A stretch of DNA of 45,579 nucleotides from Pseudomonadota bacterium (lineage in GTDB: Bacteria > Pseudomonadota > Gammaproteobacteria > Burkholderiales > Burkholderiaceae_C): contig JAJZEC010000027.1 in assembly GCA_021805825.1 (NCBI GenBank), forward strand, positions 1 to 45,579, written 5' to 3'. Numbering within the stretch: position 1 is the first letter of the stretch; each line of letters opens with the position of its first letter. Positions 33,541-41,338 of the stretch are shown in pieces. Under the pieces are notes generated by a model. The model searched no databases. It worked only from the letters and a program-made list of their open reading frames with translations, and was not told the origin of the DNA. Position numbers and translations under genes: made by a program.

Positions 33541-34353
33541 ATGGACGCGTGGTCGAACCCGGCGCAGGCGCCACTGGCGGTGATCAGCGGGGCGTCCAGC
33601 GGCCTGGGCGCCGCGCTGGCGCGGGCCTATGCCGCGCGCGGCTGGCGCCTGGTGCTGGCGGGCCGGCGCGCGGGCGCACTGGATCAGGTCGCGCAGGACT
33701 GTGCCGCGGAGCAGGGCCTGCAGGTCGTCGACCCGTCGCGCCTGCGCCTGATCGAGCTGGACTTGCGCGACACCGAGGGGTGGCGCGGGCATAGCGCGAG
33801 GCTGCTGCGGGAATGGGGATGTCCGCAGCTGGTGATCGCGTGTGCCGGGATCAGCCGCGGCGTCGACCTCGCGCACGCGCAGGATCTGGAGGTGGCCGGC
33901 GCGATCATGCAGACGAACTGGCTGGCCGCGCTGGGCACGCTGTCTCTCTTCATCGCTCCGATGTGCGCCCGCGGCAGCGGGACACTGGTCGGCATCGCCA
34001 GTGTCGCCGGGGTGCGCGGGCTTCCGGGGCATGCGGCCTACAGCGCCAGCAAGGCCGCGCTCATCACCTCGCTGGAGAGCCTGCGGGTGGAGCTGCGCCC
34101 GCGCGGAGTGCGGGTGCTGACCATCAGCCCGGGCTTCGTCGACACTCCGATGAACGCCGGCAGCCCCTTCGCGATGCCCTTCCTGCTCGACAGCGCGCGC
34201 TTCGCGCGGCGCGCGATGCGCGCCATCGACGGCGGTCGCAGCTACGCCACCATTCCGTGGCAGATGGCGCTGCTCAGCAAGCTCCTGCACGTGCTGCCGC
34301 GCGCGGCCTGGGATCGTGCGCTGCGCCGGCGCCCGCGCAAGCCCCGCGGCTGA
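33541..34353 (+). CDS. Short-chain dehydrogenase/reductase
   Basis: Product of 270 residues, classical SDR. Cofactor motif SGASSGLGAALARAYAARG, the NNAG equivalent IACAGIS, catalytic Ser in GIASVAGV, and YSASK with Tyr and Lys. The arginines after the second strand (AGRRAG) favour NADP(H). It lies 14 bases after lptC on the same strand and may be cotranscribed, but it has no known role in LPS transport. The basic C-terminus (RRRPRKPRG) and LLSKLLHVLPRAAWDRAL resemble SDRs that associate with membranes. Substrate unknown. Confidence 0.9.
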   Translation: MDAWSNPAQAPLAVISGASSGLGAALARAYAARGWRLVLAGRRAGALDQVAQDCAAEQGLQVVDPSRLRLIELDLRDTEGWRGHSARLLREWGCPQLVIACAGISRGVDLAHAQDLEVAGAIMQTNWLAALGTLSLFIAPMCARGSGTLVGIASVAGVRGLPGHAAYSASKAALITSLESLRVELRPRGVRVLTISPGFVDTPMNAGSPFAMPFLLDSARFARRAMRAIDGGRSYATIPWQMALLSKLLHVLPRAAWDRALRRRPRKPRG

Positions 34354-34373
34354 GACTGGCGGGGGCTGTACGC

Positions 34374-34928
34374 TCAGCCGGGCTCTCCATGCTCGCTGTG
34401 CAGCCCCAGCGCGACCAGGAAGCGCGACACCATGTTGTAGGCGGCGACCACGCCGATGAGCTCGACCAGCTGCTGGCGCGGCAGCGCGGCCTGCGCGGCC
34501 GCGAAGTGGGCATCGTCGATGTCCACCTTGCGCGTCATGTCATAGGCCAACGCCAGGATCGCGCGTTGGGTGGAGTCGAAGGGGGTATTGCCGGCCTTGT
34601 CGGTGAAAGCCTCATGGACATCGGCCAGCGCATCGAGTTGGGCGCGGGTTCCGCCGGCTGCGAGGAATTCGGGCGCATGCTGCTCGAACTCGTAGTCGGC
34701 GCGGTTCAGACGCGCCACCGCGCAGATGGCCAGTTCGCGCAGCCCGGCATCGAGCTGCAGTTGCTGGCGCACCGCGCCGAGCAGGCTGTTCCAGCCGGCG
34801 GCGAAGGCCGGGCTGTGCAGCAGCATGCGATCCAGGCGCAGCAGGGTGCCACCGCGGCGGCGGCGGATGGCCTGCAGCAGCTCGGCGGGTTCGGCGAGGT
34901 CGGCGGGGGGGTAGGGTATGCGGGGCAT
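34374..34928 (-). CDS. Carboxymuconolactone decarboxylase (CMD)-family protein
   Basis: Product of 184 residues. The CMD core is LQLDAGLRELAICAVARLNRADYEFEQHAPEFLAAGGTRAQLDAL followed by AILALAYDMTRKVDIDDAHFAAAQAALPRQQLVELIGVVAAYNMVSRF. The redox CxxC of AhpD-type peroxidase partners is missing (only one Cys, in AICAVA), so it is not an alkylhydroperoxidase of that kind. The YEFEQHAP block instead matches the decarboxylase-like subgroup. Convergent with the SDR gene, 20 bases apart. Substrate unknown. Confidence 0.85.
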   Translation of the reverse strand: MPRIPYPPADLAEPAELLQAIRRRRGGTLLRLDRMLLHSPAFAAGWNSLLGAVRQQLQLDAGLRELAICAVARLNRADYEFEQHAPEFLAAGGTRAQLDALADVHEAFTDKAGNTPFDSTQRAILALAYDMTRKVDIDDAHFAAAQAALPRQQLVELIGVVAAYNMVSRFLVALGLHSEHGEPG

Positions 34929-34974
34929 GGTCGGTGGGCGCGGCTCGGCGCCGGTACTGTAGCGTGCGCCGGAC

Positions 34975-35002
34975 TTGAACCCGCGCCGCGCTGCCTTATA
35001 TA
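34975..35002 (+). promoter_or_regulatory. Sigma-70-type promoter for the trxC-like gene
   Basis: TTGAAC at 34975-34980 and TATATA at 34997-35002 with a 16-base spacer, 78 bases ahead of the thioredoxin start. Both hexamers are close to consensus and stand out from the GC-rich surroundings. Confidence 0.6.
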
Positions 35003-35079
35003 CAGGGCAGAGTACATTCGCATCGACCCTGCGCCACGCCCTGCGCGGCGCGGGTTCCTGCCTTTCCGAGGGAGCCACC

Positions 35080-35496
35080 ATGCATGTCGTCTGTCCCCAT
35101 TGCGGCGCCGTCAACCGGGTGCCGGCCGAGCGCGCGCAGCAGCAGCCGCAGTGCGGCAGCTGCCACCAGGAGCTGCTTCCACCGAAGCCGGTGGAAGTGC
35201 GGGATGCGCAATTCGATCGCCTGATCAGCAAGAGCGAGCTTCCGGTGCTCGTGGATTTCTGGGCCGAATGGTGCGGGCCGTGCAGGATGATGGCGCCCCA
35301 GTTCGAGGAGGCCGCCCGCCTGCTGCAGGGCCGCGCGGTGCTGGCCAAGGTCGACTCGGACGCCAACCCGCAGGCCTCGGTGCGGCACCGCATCCGCAGC
35401 ATCCCGACGCTGCTGCTGTTTCGCGGAGGGCAGGAGGTGCAGCGCCACAGCGGGGTGATGCCGGCTCAGCAGATCCTGCGCTGGAGCGGGATGTAG
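35080..35496 (+). CDS. trxC: Thioredoxin 2 (zinc-finger thioredoxin)
   Basis: Product of 138 residues. An N-terminal zinc ribbon (Cys5, Cys8, Cys25, Cys28; VVCPHCG and QCGSCHQ) is fused to a thioredoxin fold with the active site WAEWCGPCRM (Cys65, Cys68) and cis-Pro in IRSIPTLLLF. TrxC-type proteins are cytoplasmic general disulfide reductases, often induced by oxidative stress. GAGGGAG serves as ribosome-binding site. It could supply electrons to ArsC, encoded in the same window, but any thioredoxin of the cell could do so. Confidence 0.94.
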   Translation: MHVVCPHCGAVNRVPAERAQQQPQCGSCHQELLPPKPVEVRDAQFDRLISKSELPVLVDFWAEWCGPCRMMAPQFEEAARLLQGRAVLAKVDSDANPQASVRHRIRSIPTLLLFRGGQEVQRHSGVMPAQQILRWSGM

Positions 35497-35575
35497 CGCG
35501 GGATTCCGGAAATCGTTGCCGTGTTGCAACAATTTGCTGGCGTCGAGCGGGGCATCAGGGTTGATACGGATGCGT

Positions 35576-35616
35576 TTGACTCGAGTCAAAGTGGTACGAA
35601 CGAGGCGTCCTAGCAT
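35576..35616 (+). promoter_or_regulatory. FNR/CRP-type box TTGAC-TCGA-GTCAA with a TAGCAT -10 element
   Basis: A perfect palindrome (TTTGACTCGAGTCAAA, 35575-35590) with the TTGAN-N4-NTCAA geometry of FNR/ANR/DNR-family sites. Its centre is 41-42 bases upstream of the start point that would suit the TAGCAT hexamer at 35611-35616, which is class II activator geometry. This suggests that oxygen limitation or nitric oxide activates the heme-porin gene. Confidence 0.6.
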
Positions 35617-35660
35617 CAAACACAGGGGAACAGTCCTCCGTCATGCACTAGGGTGCCAAA

Positions 35661-37043
35661 ATGAACACGCCAACCACCACTGAACACGATTTCCGCACGC
35701 CGCATCCTTTCGGCCGGCAAGCTGCCGGAACCAGGCTCCGCAACGCGCTGCTCACTCTTGCCGGGCTGGGCAGCCTGGGTCTGCTGGCCACCCCCGCCTA
35801 CGCGGTGCCGGCCTTCGCCCGCCAGACCGGCCAGGCCTGCATCGCCTGCCACATCGGAGGCTTCGGGCCGCAGCTCACCCCCTTCGGCCGCGCCTTCAAG
35901 CTCGGTGGCTACACCTTGAGCAATGGCAAGAGCCACATTCCGCTGTCGGCCATGCTGGTGGCTTCCTACACCCACACGACGACCGATGTGCAGGCCAACG
36001 TCGACTACAACGGCGAGCATGCCAACGACAACTTCATTCCCCTGCAGCAGGCCTCGATTTTCCTCGCCGGCAGGCTGAGCTCGCACGTCGGCGTGCTGGC
36101 CCAGGCGACCTATGAAGAAGCTGCGTACTCGCCGAACTTCGGCTGGGACAACACCGACATCCGCTACGCCAACAGCTACCAGTTCGGCTCGGTCAGCGGC
36201 CTGTTCGGCCTGACCCTGAACAACAACCCCACGGTGACCGATGTCTGGAATACCGCTCCGGCATGGCAGTACGGCTTCATGAGCCAGCCGATCGGCCAGA
36301 TCGGCGGCTACTCCACGCCGATGATCATGGGTCTGGGCGAACAGGTGCTCGGCGCCACCGCCTACACCCTGATCAACAACCACTGGTATGTGGAGCTGGG
36401 CCTGTACCACCGTCTGTCCAGCTACTTCAGTCAGCTGGTCAACGCGGCGGCACCGGATGAAATCGCCGGCTACGCCCCGTACTGGCGCTTCAACTACTCG
36501 AACACCGTGGGCAATGCCAACTACGAGGTCGGACTCGTCGGCATGAACACGAAGACCGATGCCAGCAGTCAGGACTACAACATCAGTGGCGCCAACAACA
36601 CCTTCAAGGACATCGGCGTCGACGGCAGCTACCAGTACCTGGACGGCGACAAGCAGTCGGTGACGGTCAACGGCATGTTCATGCATGAGCACCAGGACTA
36701 CGGTGCGGTGGGACAGGGCAACTCGAATTCCACCGATACCCTGGACTACCTGAATGTGAACACCGCCTACTGGTACAACAACACCTACGGCGCGACCATC
36801 CAGTTCTTCAACGTCGCGGGCAGCACCGATCCGCTGCTGTACGCGAACAATGCGGGTTTCAACCCGGACACCAGCGGCGTGGTGTGGGAACTCGACTGGA
36901 ACCCCTTCGGCAAGAACTGGGCCGATCCGGAGAAGAACCTGCGCCTGGGTCTGCAGTACACGACCTTCAACAAGTTCAACGGTTCGACGCAGAACGCCAG
37001 CGGCCAGAACAGCCTGTACATCTACGCCTGGACCGCGATCTGA
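35661..37043 (+). CDS. Outer-membrane cytochrome-porin fusion, Cyc2-like monoheme protein
   Basis: Product of 460 residues. A signal peptide ends at TPAYA (about 48). The mature protein starts VPAFARQTGQACIACH: one c-type heme site (Cys60, Cys63, His64), then QLTPFGRAFKLGGYTLS. This FARQTG-CxxCH-LTPFGRxFKxxGYT arrangement is that of Cyc2 and its relatives, in which a heme plug sits inside a beta barrel. The remaining about 375 residues are barrel-type, with alternating Tyr/Trp/Asn-rich strands and a C-terminal strand ending SLYIYAWTAI. Cyc2 of iron oxidisers takes electrons from Fe(II) outside the cell. This member has GGFGPQL where iron-oxidiser Cyc2 has a shorter xFPxL, so it may belong to a different branch and function. 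An FNR-type box precedes it and a strong terminator follows. Confidence 0.85.
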   Translation: MNTPTTTEHDFRTPHPFGRQAAGTRLRNALLTLAGLGSLGLLATPAYAVPAFARQTGQACIACHIGGFGPQLTPFGRAFKLGGYTLSNGKSHIPLSAMLVASYTHTTTDVQANVDYNGEHANDNFIPLQQASIFLAGRLSSHVGVLAQATYEEAAYSPNFGWDNTDIRYANSYQFGSVSGLFGLTLNNNPTVTDVWNTAPAWQYGFMSQPIGQIGGYSTPMIMGLGEQVLGATAYTLINNHWYVELGLYHRLSSYFSQLVNAAAPDEIAGYAPYWRFNYSNTVGNANYEVGLVGMNTKTDASSQDYNISGANNTFKDIGVDGSYQYLDGDKQSVTVNGMFMHEHQDYGAVGQGNSNSTDTLDYLNVNTAYWYNNTYGATIQFFNVAGSTDPLLYANNAGFNPDTSGVVWELDWNPFGKNWADPEKNLRLGLQYTTFNKFNGSTQNASGQNSLYIYAWTAI

Positions 37044-37084
37044 TCGCGGCGGGCCGTGGCCTTGCCACGGCCTGATCCGGCTCG

Positions 37085-37114
37085 AAGCGCCGATGCCTGC
37101 ATCGGCGCTTTTTT
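37085..37114 (+). terminator. Rho-independent terminator after the cytochrome-porin gene
   Basis: An 11-bp perfect stem (AAGCGCCGATG / CATCGGCGCTT), CCTG loop, then a run of six T counting the stem end. It lies 41 bases after the stop and touches the stop codon of the convergent MocR gene. Confidence 0.9.
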
Positions 37115-38550
37115 CATTCGGCGCCGCGCTCCGCATCGTCACGCAGCGCCCGTCGCATGGTGGCGAAGGCCTGCCAGAAGCTCGCATCCTGTGCTTGGGC
37201 GAAGTTCAGGCGCATGCAGCTGCCGGCTGCGCCGACAGGGTCGAAGCAGTGACCGGGGGCGATCAGGTAGCCCTGGCGGTGCAGGCCTCGCGCCAGGCGT
37301 TCGGTATCCACCCCGGTGTCGACCCAGCCGAACAGGCCGCGGGGCGGGAACAGGAATCGGCATTCGTGCTGCCGGGCCAGGTGCACGGCGAGTTGGCGTG
37401 CGCGCGCCAGCCGCGCGCGCAGCGCGGCTGCATGGCGGTGCAGGCCGCCGCGCTGCAGCAGCAGCGCCAGCGCGCGCTCGGTGAGCAGCGGCGAGGCCAG
37501 CCCGCCGAGCAGCTTGGCTTCGCGCAGGCGGGTCATCTGCTCCGGCGGCGCAGCCAGGTAGCCCACCCTCCAGCCCGGAGCGAGCAGCTTGGAAAAGCCC
37601 CCGATCAGCACCGTGCGCTGCAGCCGATCCATGGCCGACAGCAGCGGCGAGGCCTGCTCGCACAGCGCAGCGTAGACGTCGTCCTCGACGAGCAGGAAGC
37701 CGTACTGGCGTGCCAGCTCGAGCAGGCGGTGCGCGCAGGCGCAGCCCAGGCTGCTGCCGGTGGGGTTGTGCAGGCGGCTGACCAGCAGCATCAGACGCGG
37801 CCGGCGCGTGCGCGCCCAGCCTTCCACCTGCTGCAGATCCGGGCCGTCGCCGCGGCGCGCAACCGCCAGTTGCTCCAGCCCGCAGCGCGCGGCCTGTGCG
37901 AACGGCAGCGGCCAGCCGGGCTGCTCGACCAGCACCGCATCACCGGGGCGGGTCAGGGCGCGCAGCACCAGATCCAGCGCCTGGGTGGCGCCGTTGCACA
38001 GCAGCAGATCCTCCATGCGCGCCGGAACGTCGAGCTCGGCCAGCTGGCGCGCGAGCAGCTCGCGCAGCAGGGGATCGCCTTCGGCGGGCCCGTAGCTCGC
38101 GGTGGCTTCGCCGCACTGCGCCCGGCGCAGCAGCTGGTGCAGGGCCCGCGCGGGTGCCGGGGTCTGCAGCCACGACGCCGGCAGCGTTCCAGCGCCCGGG
38201 CTGGCGCGCAGCTCGGCCGGCGCCTGTCCCAGGTTGCTGCGCAACAGTCCTGCGCCCTGCGTCGGGCACAGCGGACACGACGTGGCAGCCGGCGCCGTGT
38301 CGGCCGCCGCCACCGGGCGCACGTAGAAGCCCTGCCGGGGCCGCGATTCGAGCAGTCCGCGTGCCTGCAGCCAGTCGTAGGCGGCGACCACCGTCTGCGG
38401 GTTGACGCCGAAGCGGCGCGCGCAGTCGCGTACCGAGGCCACGCGCGAGCCCGCGACCATGGCCTGATCGTGGATCTGTCGCTGCAGTTGCGCGGCCAAC
38501 TGCAGGTGCAGCGGCAAGGCGCCGCTTTGTCGGTGCAGGGCTGGTGTCAT
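37114..38550 (-). CDS. MocR-family regulator (GntR helix-turn-helix fused to aminotransferase fold I)
   Basis: Product of 478 residues. The winged helix of the GntR family is at about 10-80 (LPLHLQLAAQLQRQIHDQAMVAGSRVASVRDCARRFGVNPQTVVAAYDWLQARGLLESR). A fold-type I PLP domain follows at about 110-470: NGATQALDLVLRALTRPGD, SRLHNPTGSS, VEDDVYAAL and the PLP lysine in GGFSKLLAPGWRVGYL. It is divergent from an aminotransferase gene of the same superfamily (38709), which is its probable target. The 158-base gap between them should hold both promoters and MocR sites. Confidence 0.93.
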   Translation of the reverse strand: MTPALHRQSGALPLHLQLAAQLQRQIHDQAMVAGSRVASVRDCARRFGVNPQTVVAAYDWLQARGLLESRPRQGFYVRPVAAADTAPAATSCPLCPTQGAGLLRSNLGQAPAELRASPGAGTLPASWLQTPAPARALHQLLRRAQCGEATASYGPAEGDPLLRELLARQLAELDVPARMEDLLLCNGATQALDLVLRALTRPGDAVLVEQPGWPLPFAQAARCGLEQLAVARRGDGPDLQQVEGWARTRRPRLMLLVSRLHNPTGSSLGCACAHRLLELARQYGFLLVEDDVYAALCEQASPLLSAMDRLQRTVLIGGFSKLLAPGWRVGYLAAPPEQMTRLREAKLLGGLASPLLTERALALLLQRGGLHRHAAALRARLARARQLAVHLARQHECRFLFPPRGLFGWVDTGVDTERLARGLHRQGYLIAPGHCFDPVGAAGSCMRLNFAQAQDASFWQAFATMRRALRDDAERGAE

Positions 38551-38708
38551 GGTCGGCCGGGCAATACAGCAAATGCACGGCGATCCAAGGCTGTATGGCC
38601 GCGCGGCGGCAGTCTGCTTCTAGGCTGCGGGGGGTGTCAAACAGCGACCCTCCGGCGTTCGAGGAATTGACCGACGCGCCTGGGGCCGCAGCCTGCCGGA
38701 GCCCACCG

Positions 38709-40022
38709 ATGTGCCAATATTCCACGCAGCCGGCGCTGGCGCAGCGCGCGGCCTTGCTCGAGGACTCTCCGATCGGCAGCTTCCTGGGGCTGGCAGGCCA
38801 GCCCGGGCTGATCAGCCTGGCCGGAGGCATTCCCGACGCCCGCTACTTCGCGCTGGATGCAGTTGCGCGCGCCGCGCGGCGGGTGCTGCGCAGGCAGCGG
38901 GGTGCGGCGTTGCAGTATGCGGCCTGCGCCGGCATCGCGCCGCTGCGCGAATGGGTGGCCGCGCACCTGCGCGGCCAGGGCCTCGCCTTCGCTCCGGAGC
39001 AGATCCTGATCACCAGCGGATCGCAGCAGGCGCTGGATCTGCTGGGCAAGGTGCTGGTCGATCCCGCCAGCCCCCTGCTGGTGCAGCGGCCGACCTACCT
39101 GGGCGCGCTGCAGGCCTTCGCTCCCTACGCGCCGCGTTTCGTCGGTCTCGAATGCGACGAGCAGGGCCCGCGTCTGCAGGACTTCGTCGACGCGTTGCCC
39201 GGGGCGCGCATGGCCTACCTGCAACCGCATTTCGCGAACCCTGGCGGCCACGGCATCGGCGTGGCGCGCGCCGAGGCGCTGGCCAGCGCGTTGAAGGGCA
39301 GGCCCTGCTGGCTGGTCGAGGACGACGCCTATGGCCAGCTGTGGTTCGAGGCCCCGCCGCAGCCCGGCCTGCTGTCGCGGGGAATCAGCCACGGCGCGCA
39401 TGTGGGAACCTTTTCCAAGATGGTCTTCCCCGGCCTGCGGCTGGGCTGGGTCGCTGCGCGCGAGCCCCTGCTGGGCAGGCTGCTGCTGGCCAAGCAGGCG
39501 GCCGACCTCGGGTGCTCGTGCTGGAACCAGTGGGTGCTGCTGGACATGCTCGAACACGGCGTGCTCGAGGACTGCCTGCCGCGCCTGCGCGCGCTCTACC
39601 GCTCGCGCCGCGACGCCATGCTGGAAGCGCTGGAGCGGCACATGCCGGAGTGCGTACGCTGGTCGCGCCCGCGCGGCGGCCTGTTCGTCTGGCTCGAGAT
39701 GCCCCGCCGAATCGATGGCGAGGACGTCGCGCACGCCGTGCGCAAGCTCGGCGTGGTGGTGGTGCCCGGGCGCTACTTCGATTGCGGTGCCGGCGGTTGC
39801 GCGCGTTTCGGCGATTGCTGCGACTGCCGCTTCGCTGCCGATGCCCAGGCCGCTGCCCCGGCACGCCACACGCTGCGCCTGTCCTATGCGACGGCCTCCG
39901 CGCGGGCCATCGACATCGCCGTCGAGCGCCTCGCGGTGGTCCTGCGCGATGCCCTGCGCGCCACCGCGGCCCGTGTTCCGGTGCATGCCGCGACACCCCC
40001 GCCAGACATCAATCCCGTGTGA
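38709..40022 (+). CDS. PLP-dependent aminotransferase (fold type I) with a five-cysteine insertion
   Basis: Product of 437 residues, class I/II aminotransferase like the LysN/2-aminoadipate group: LISLAGGIPDARYF, LQYAACAGIAPLREWVAAHL, ITSGSQQALDLLGKVLVDP, QPHFANPGGHGIG, VEDDAYGQLWFE, PLP lysine in GTFSKMVFPGLRLGW and LFVWLEMP. Just before the last conserved block (HTLRLSYA) there is an insertion: PGRYFD-C-GAGG-C-ARFGD-CC-D-C (Cys359, 364, 370, 371, 373). Relatives pass directly from PGxxF to LRLSF, so this looks like an added metal or cluster site near the substrate carboxylate-binding arginine. Regulated by the divergent MocR, by inference. Substrate unknown. Confidence 0.88.
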   Translation: MCQYSTQPALAQRAALLEDSPIGSFLGLAGQPGLISLAGGIPDARYFALDAVARAARRVLRRQRGAALQYAACAGIAPLREWVAAHLRGQGLAFAPEQILITSGSQQALDLLGKVLVDPASPLLVQRPTYLGALQAFAPYAPRFVGLECDEQGPRLQDFVDALPGARMAYLQPHFANPGGHGIGVARAEALASALKGRPCWLVEDDAYGQLWFEAPPQPGLLSRGISHGAHVGTFSKMVFPGLRLGWVAAREPLLGRLLLAKQAADLGCSCWNQWVLLDMLEHGVLEDCLPRLRALYRSRRDAMLEALERHMPECVRWSRPRGGLFVWLEMPRRIDGEDVAHAVRKLGVVVVPGRYFDCGAGGCARFGDCCDCRFAADAQAAAPARHTLRLSYATASARAIDIAVERLAVVLRDALRATAARVPVHAATPPPDINPV

Positions 40023-40071
40023 AGGGCGGCCCGGCGCGCGGCGCGCGGCACTTGCTTGCTGCGCAAGGGGC

Positions 40072-40077
40072 TATAAG
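40072..40077 (+). promoter_or_regulatory. -10-like element TATAAG upstream of the SWIB gene
   Basis: TATAAG in a GC-rich surround, about 150 bases before the SWIB start. No good -35 hexamer stands at 16-18 bases upstream, so the assignment is tentative. Confidence 0.3.
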
Positions 40078-40228
40078 ATGCGCGAACGGAGCACGCCCGG
40101 CCGGGTCGCCGCATCGCGGCCATCGCGGTCTCGCGGGCGGGCGCCGAGCCGCGCCGCGGCGACCGCGCGGGCCCTGGGGCCCGGACGGCGCCGGCGAATC
40201 CCTCGAGGCCACACACGGAGCACAAGAC

Positions 40229-40528
40229 ATGGCAACTGCAAAACCGGCCGCCGCCAAGAAGACCGCAGCCAAACCCGCCGGTTCGACCAATTCGGCATTC
40301 ATGAAGCCGCTGACCCCGAGCCCGCAGCTCGCCGCGGTCGTCGGCGCGGCACCGCTGCCGCGCACCGAGGTGGTGAAAAAGGTGTGGGAACACATCAAGG
40401 CGGCCAAGCTGCAGGATGCCGCCAACAAGCGGATGATCAACGCCGACGACAAACTGCGCGCGGTGTTCGGCAAGTCGCAGGTGACCATGTTCGAAATGAC
40501 CAAGCTGCTGAACAGCCACCTGAAGTGA
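40229..40528 (+). CDS. SWIB/MDM2-domain protein
   Basis: Product of 99 residues. A short Lys/Ala-rich N-terminal tail (ATAKPAAAKKTAAKPAG) resembles histone-H1-like or nucleoid proteins. A complete SWIB domain follows: MKPLTPSPQLAAVVG...LPRTEVVKKVWEHIKAAKLQDAANKRMINADDKLRAVFGKSQVTMFEMTKLLNSHLK. Bacterial SWIB proteins are found in Chlamydiae and many proteobacteria; they probably bind DNA or chromatin-like complexes, but their role is unproven. Single gene with a 206-base leader. Confidence 0.93.
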   Translation: MATAKPAAAKKTAAKPAGSTNSAFMKPLTPSPQLAAVVGAAPLPRTEVVKKVWEHIKAAKLQDAANKRMINADDKLRAVFGKSQVTMFEMTKLLNSHLK

Positions 40529-40590
40529 AGCCGCCGCGCAGCCGGCCCGCGGCGCCTGCCGCGGCTCGCTGCGCGAGGTCGTCTGCGACG

Positions 40591-40626
40591 ACGCCTGCTT
40601 CTACGCCTGCTTCTACGCCTGCGACT
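40591..40626. repeat. 12-bp tandem repeat (ACGCCTGCTTCT), three copies
   Basis: Two perfect copies and a third with two changes, between the SWIB and TlpA genes. Its right end merges with TACAAT (40626-40631), a likely -10 element, so copy number could change the upstream part of that promoter. Confidence 0.7.
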
Positions 40627-40685
40627 ACAATCGAGACATGGGTTGCAGGGTGGCGCGCAGTCGGTGCGCGCCGAGGAAGACTGCC

Positions 40686-41213
40686 ATGAAGGCATCCAAG
40701 CAAAGCCTCTGGGGAGCCCTTGCGGGGCTCGTGGTCGTCGTGCTGGCCGGCGTGCTGGCGTGGAACGCCTTTGCGCGCGATCCCAAGGCGCCTGCGGTCG
40801 ATTTCCATCTGCTGGACGGCAGCACGCTGAGCACCGCACAGCTGCGCGGCAAGGTCGTGCTGGTCGAGTTCTGGGCCACCAGTTGCACGACCTGCGTGGG
40901 CGAAATGCCCCGCATGGTGCGTATGTACAACGACTTCGCTCCCAAGGGCTTCAACCTGGTCGCGGTGGCGATGTCCTACGACAACCCGGCCTATGTGCAC
41001 AACTTCGCTGCGGCCGGCCCGGACGGCCGGCTGCCGTTCCCGGTGGCCTTCGACGCTTCGGGTTCGGTGGCCAGGGCCTTCGACCGCGTGCGTCTGACGC
41101 CGACGAGCTTCCTGATCGACAAGTCCGGGCATATCGTCAAGCAGTACGTCGGTCCGCCCGACATGCCGCAGTTGCAGGCACTGATCGGCCGCCTGCTGCG
41201 GCAGCAGGCCTGA
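40686..41213 (+). CDS. TlpA-family membrane-anchored thioredoxin-like protein
   Basis: Product of 175 residues. One N-terminal membrane helix (ALAGLVVVVLAGVLAWNAFA) anchors a periplasmic AhpC/TSA-TlpA domain: FHLLDGSTLSTAQLRGKVVLVEFWATSCTTCVGEMPRM with redox Cys67 and Cys70, and cis-Pro loop RLTPTSFLIDKSG. These proteins reduce periplasmic disulfides, for example during cytochrome c or CuA maturation. The cytochrome-porin in this window is one possible client, by inference. GAGGAAG provides the ribosome-binding site. An in-frame ATG at 40638 would add 16 unconvincing residues ahead of the anchor. Confidence 0.9.
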   Translation: MKASKQSLWGALAGLVVVVLAGVLAWNAFARDPKAPAVDFHLLDGSTLSTAQLRGKVVLVEFWATSCTTCVGEMPRMVRMYNDFAPKGFNLVAVAMSYDNPAYVHNFAAAGPDGRLPFPVAFDASGSVARAFDRVRLTPTSFLIDKSGHIVKQYVGPPDMPQLQALIGRLLRQQA

Positions 41214-41338
41214 TCGGGCTGCCGGCCAGGGCGCGCGGGCACTTGCCCCTGCGCTGCCGATCGATCCAGCGGAACCGCGCACCGACCCGCCGACACCTTC
41301 CTATCGGGGAAACCCGGATTTGGGTATAGGATTCGGGG

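Noticed and set aside
34955-35000. tRNA-like T-arm (GGTTCAAGTCC on the minus strand) near the trxC promoter
   Set aside because: Only the T-loop consensus is present; the T-stem has a mismatch and no anticodon arm, D-arm or acceptor stem can be folded around it. The same bases serve as a good -35/-10 pair.
40591-40626. CRISPR-like array
   Set aside because: The repeat unit is 12 bp without spacers, only three copies, and no cas gene is in the window.
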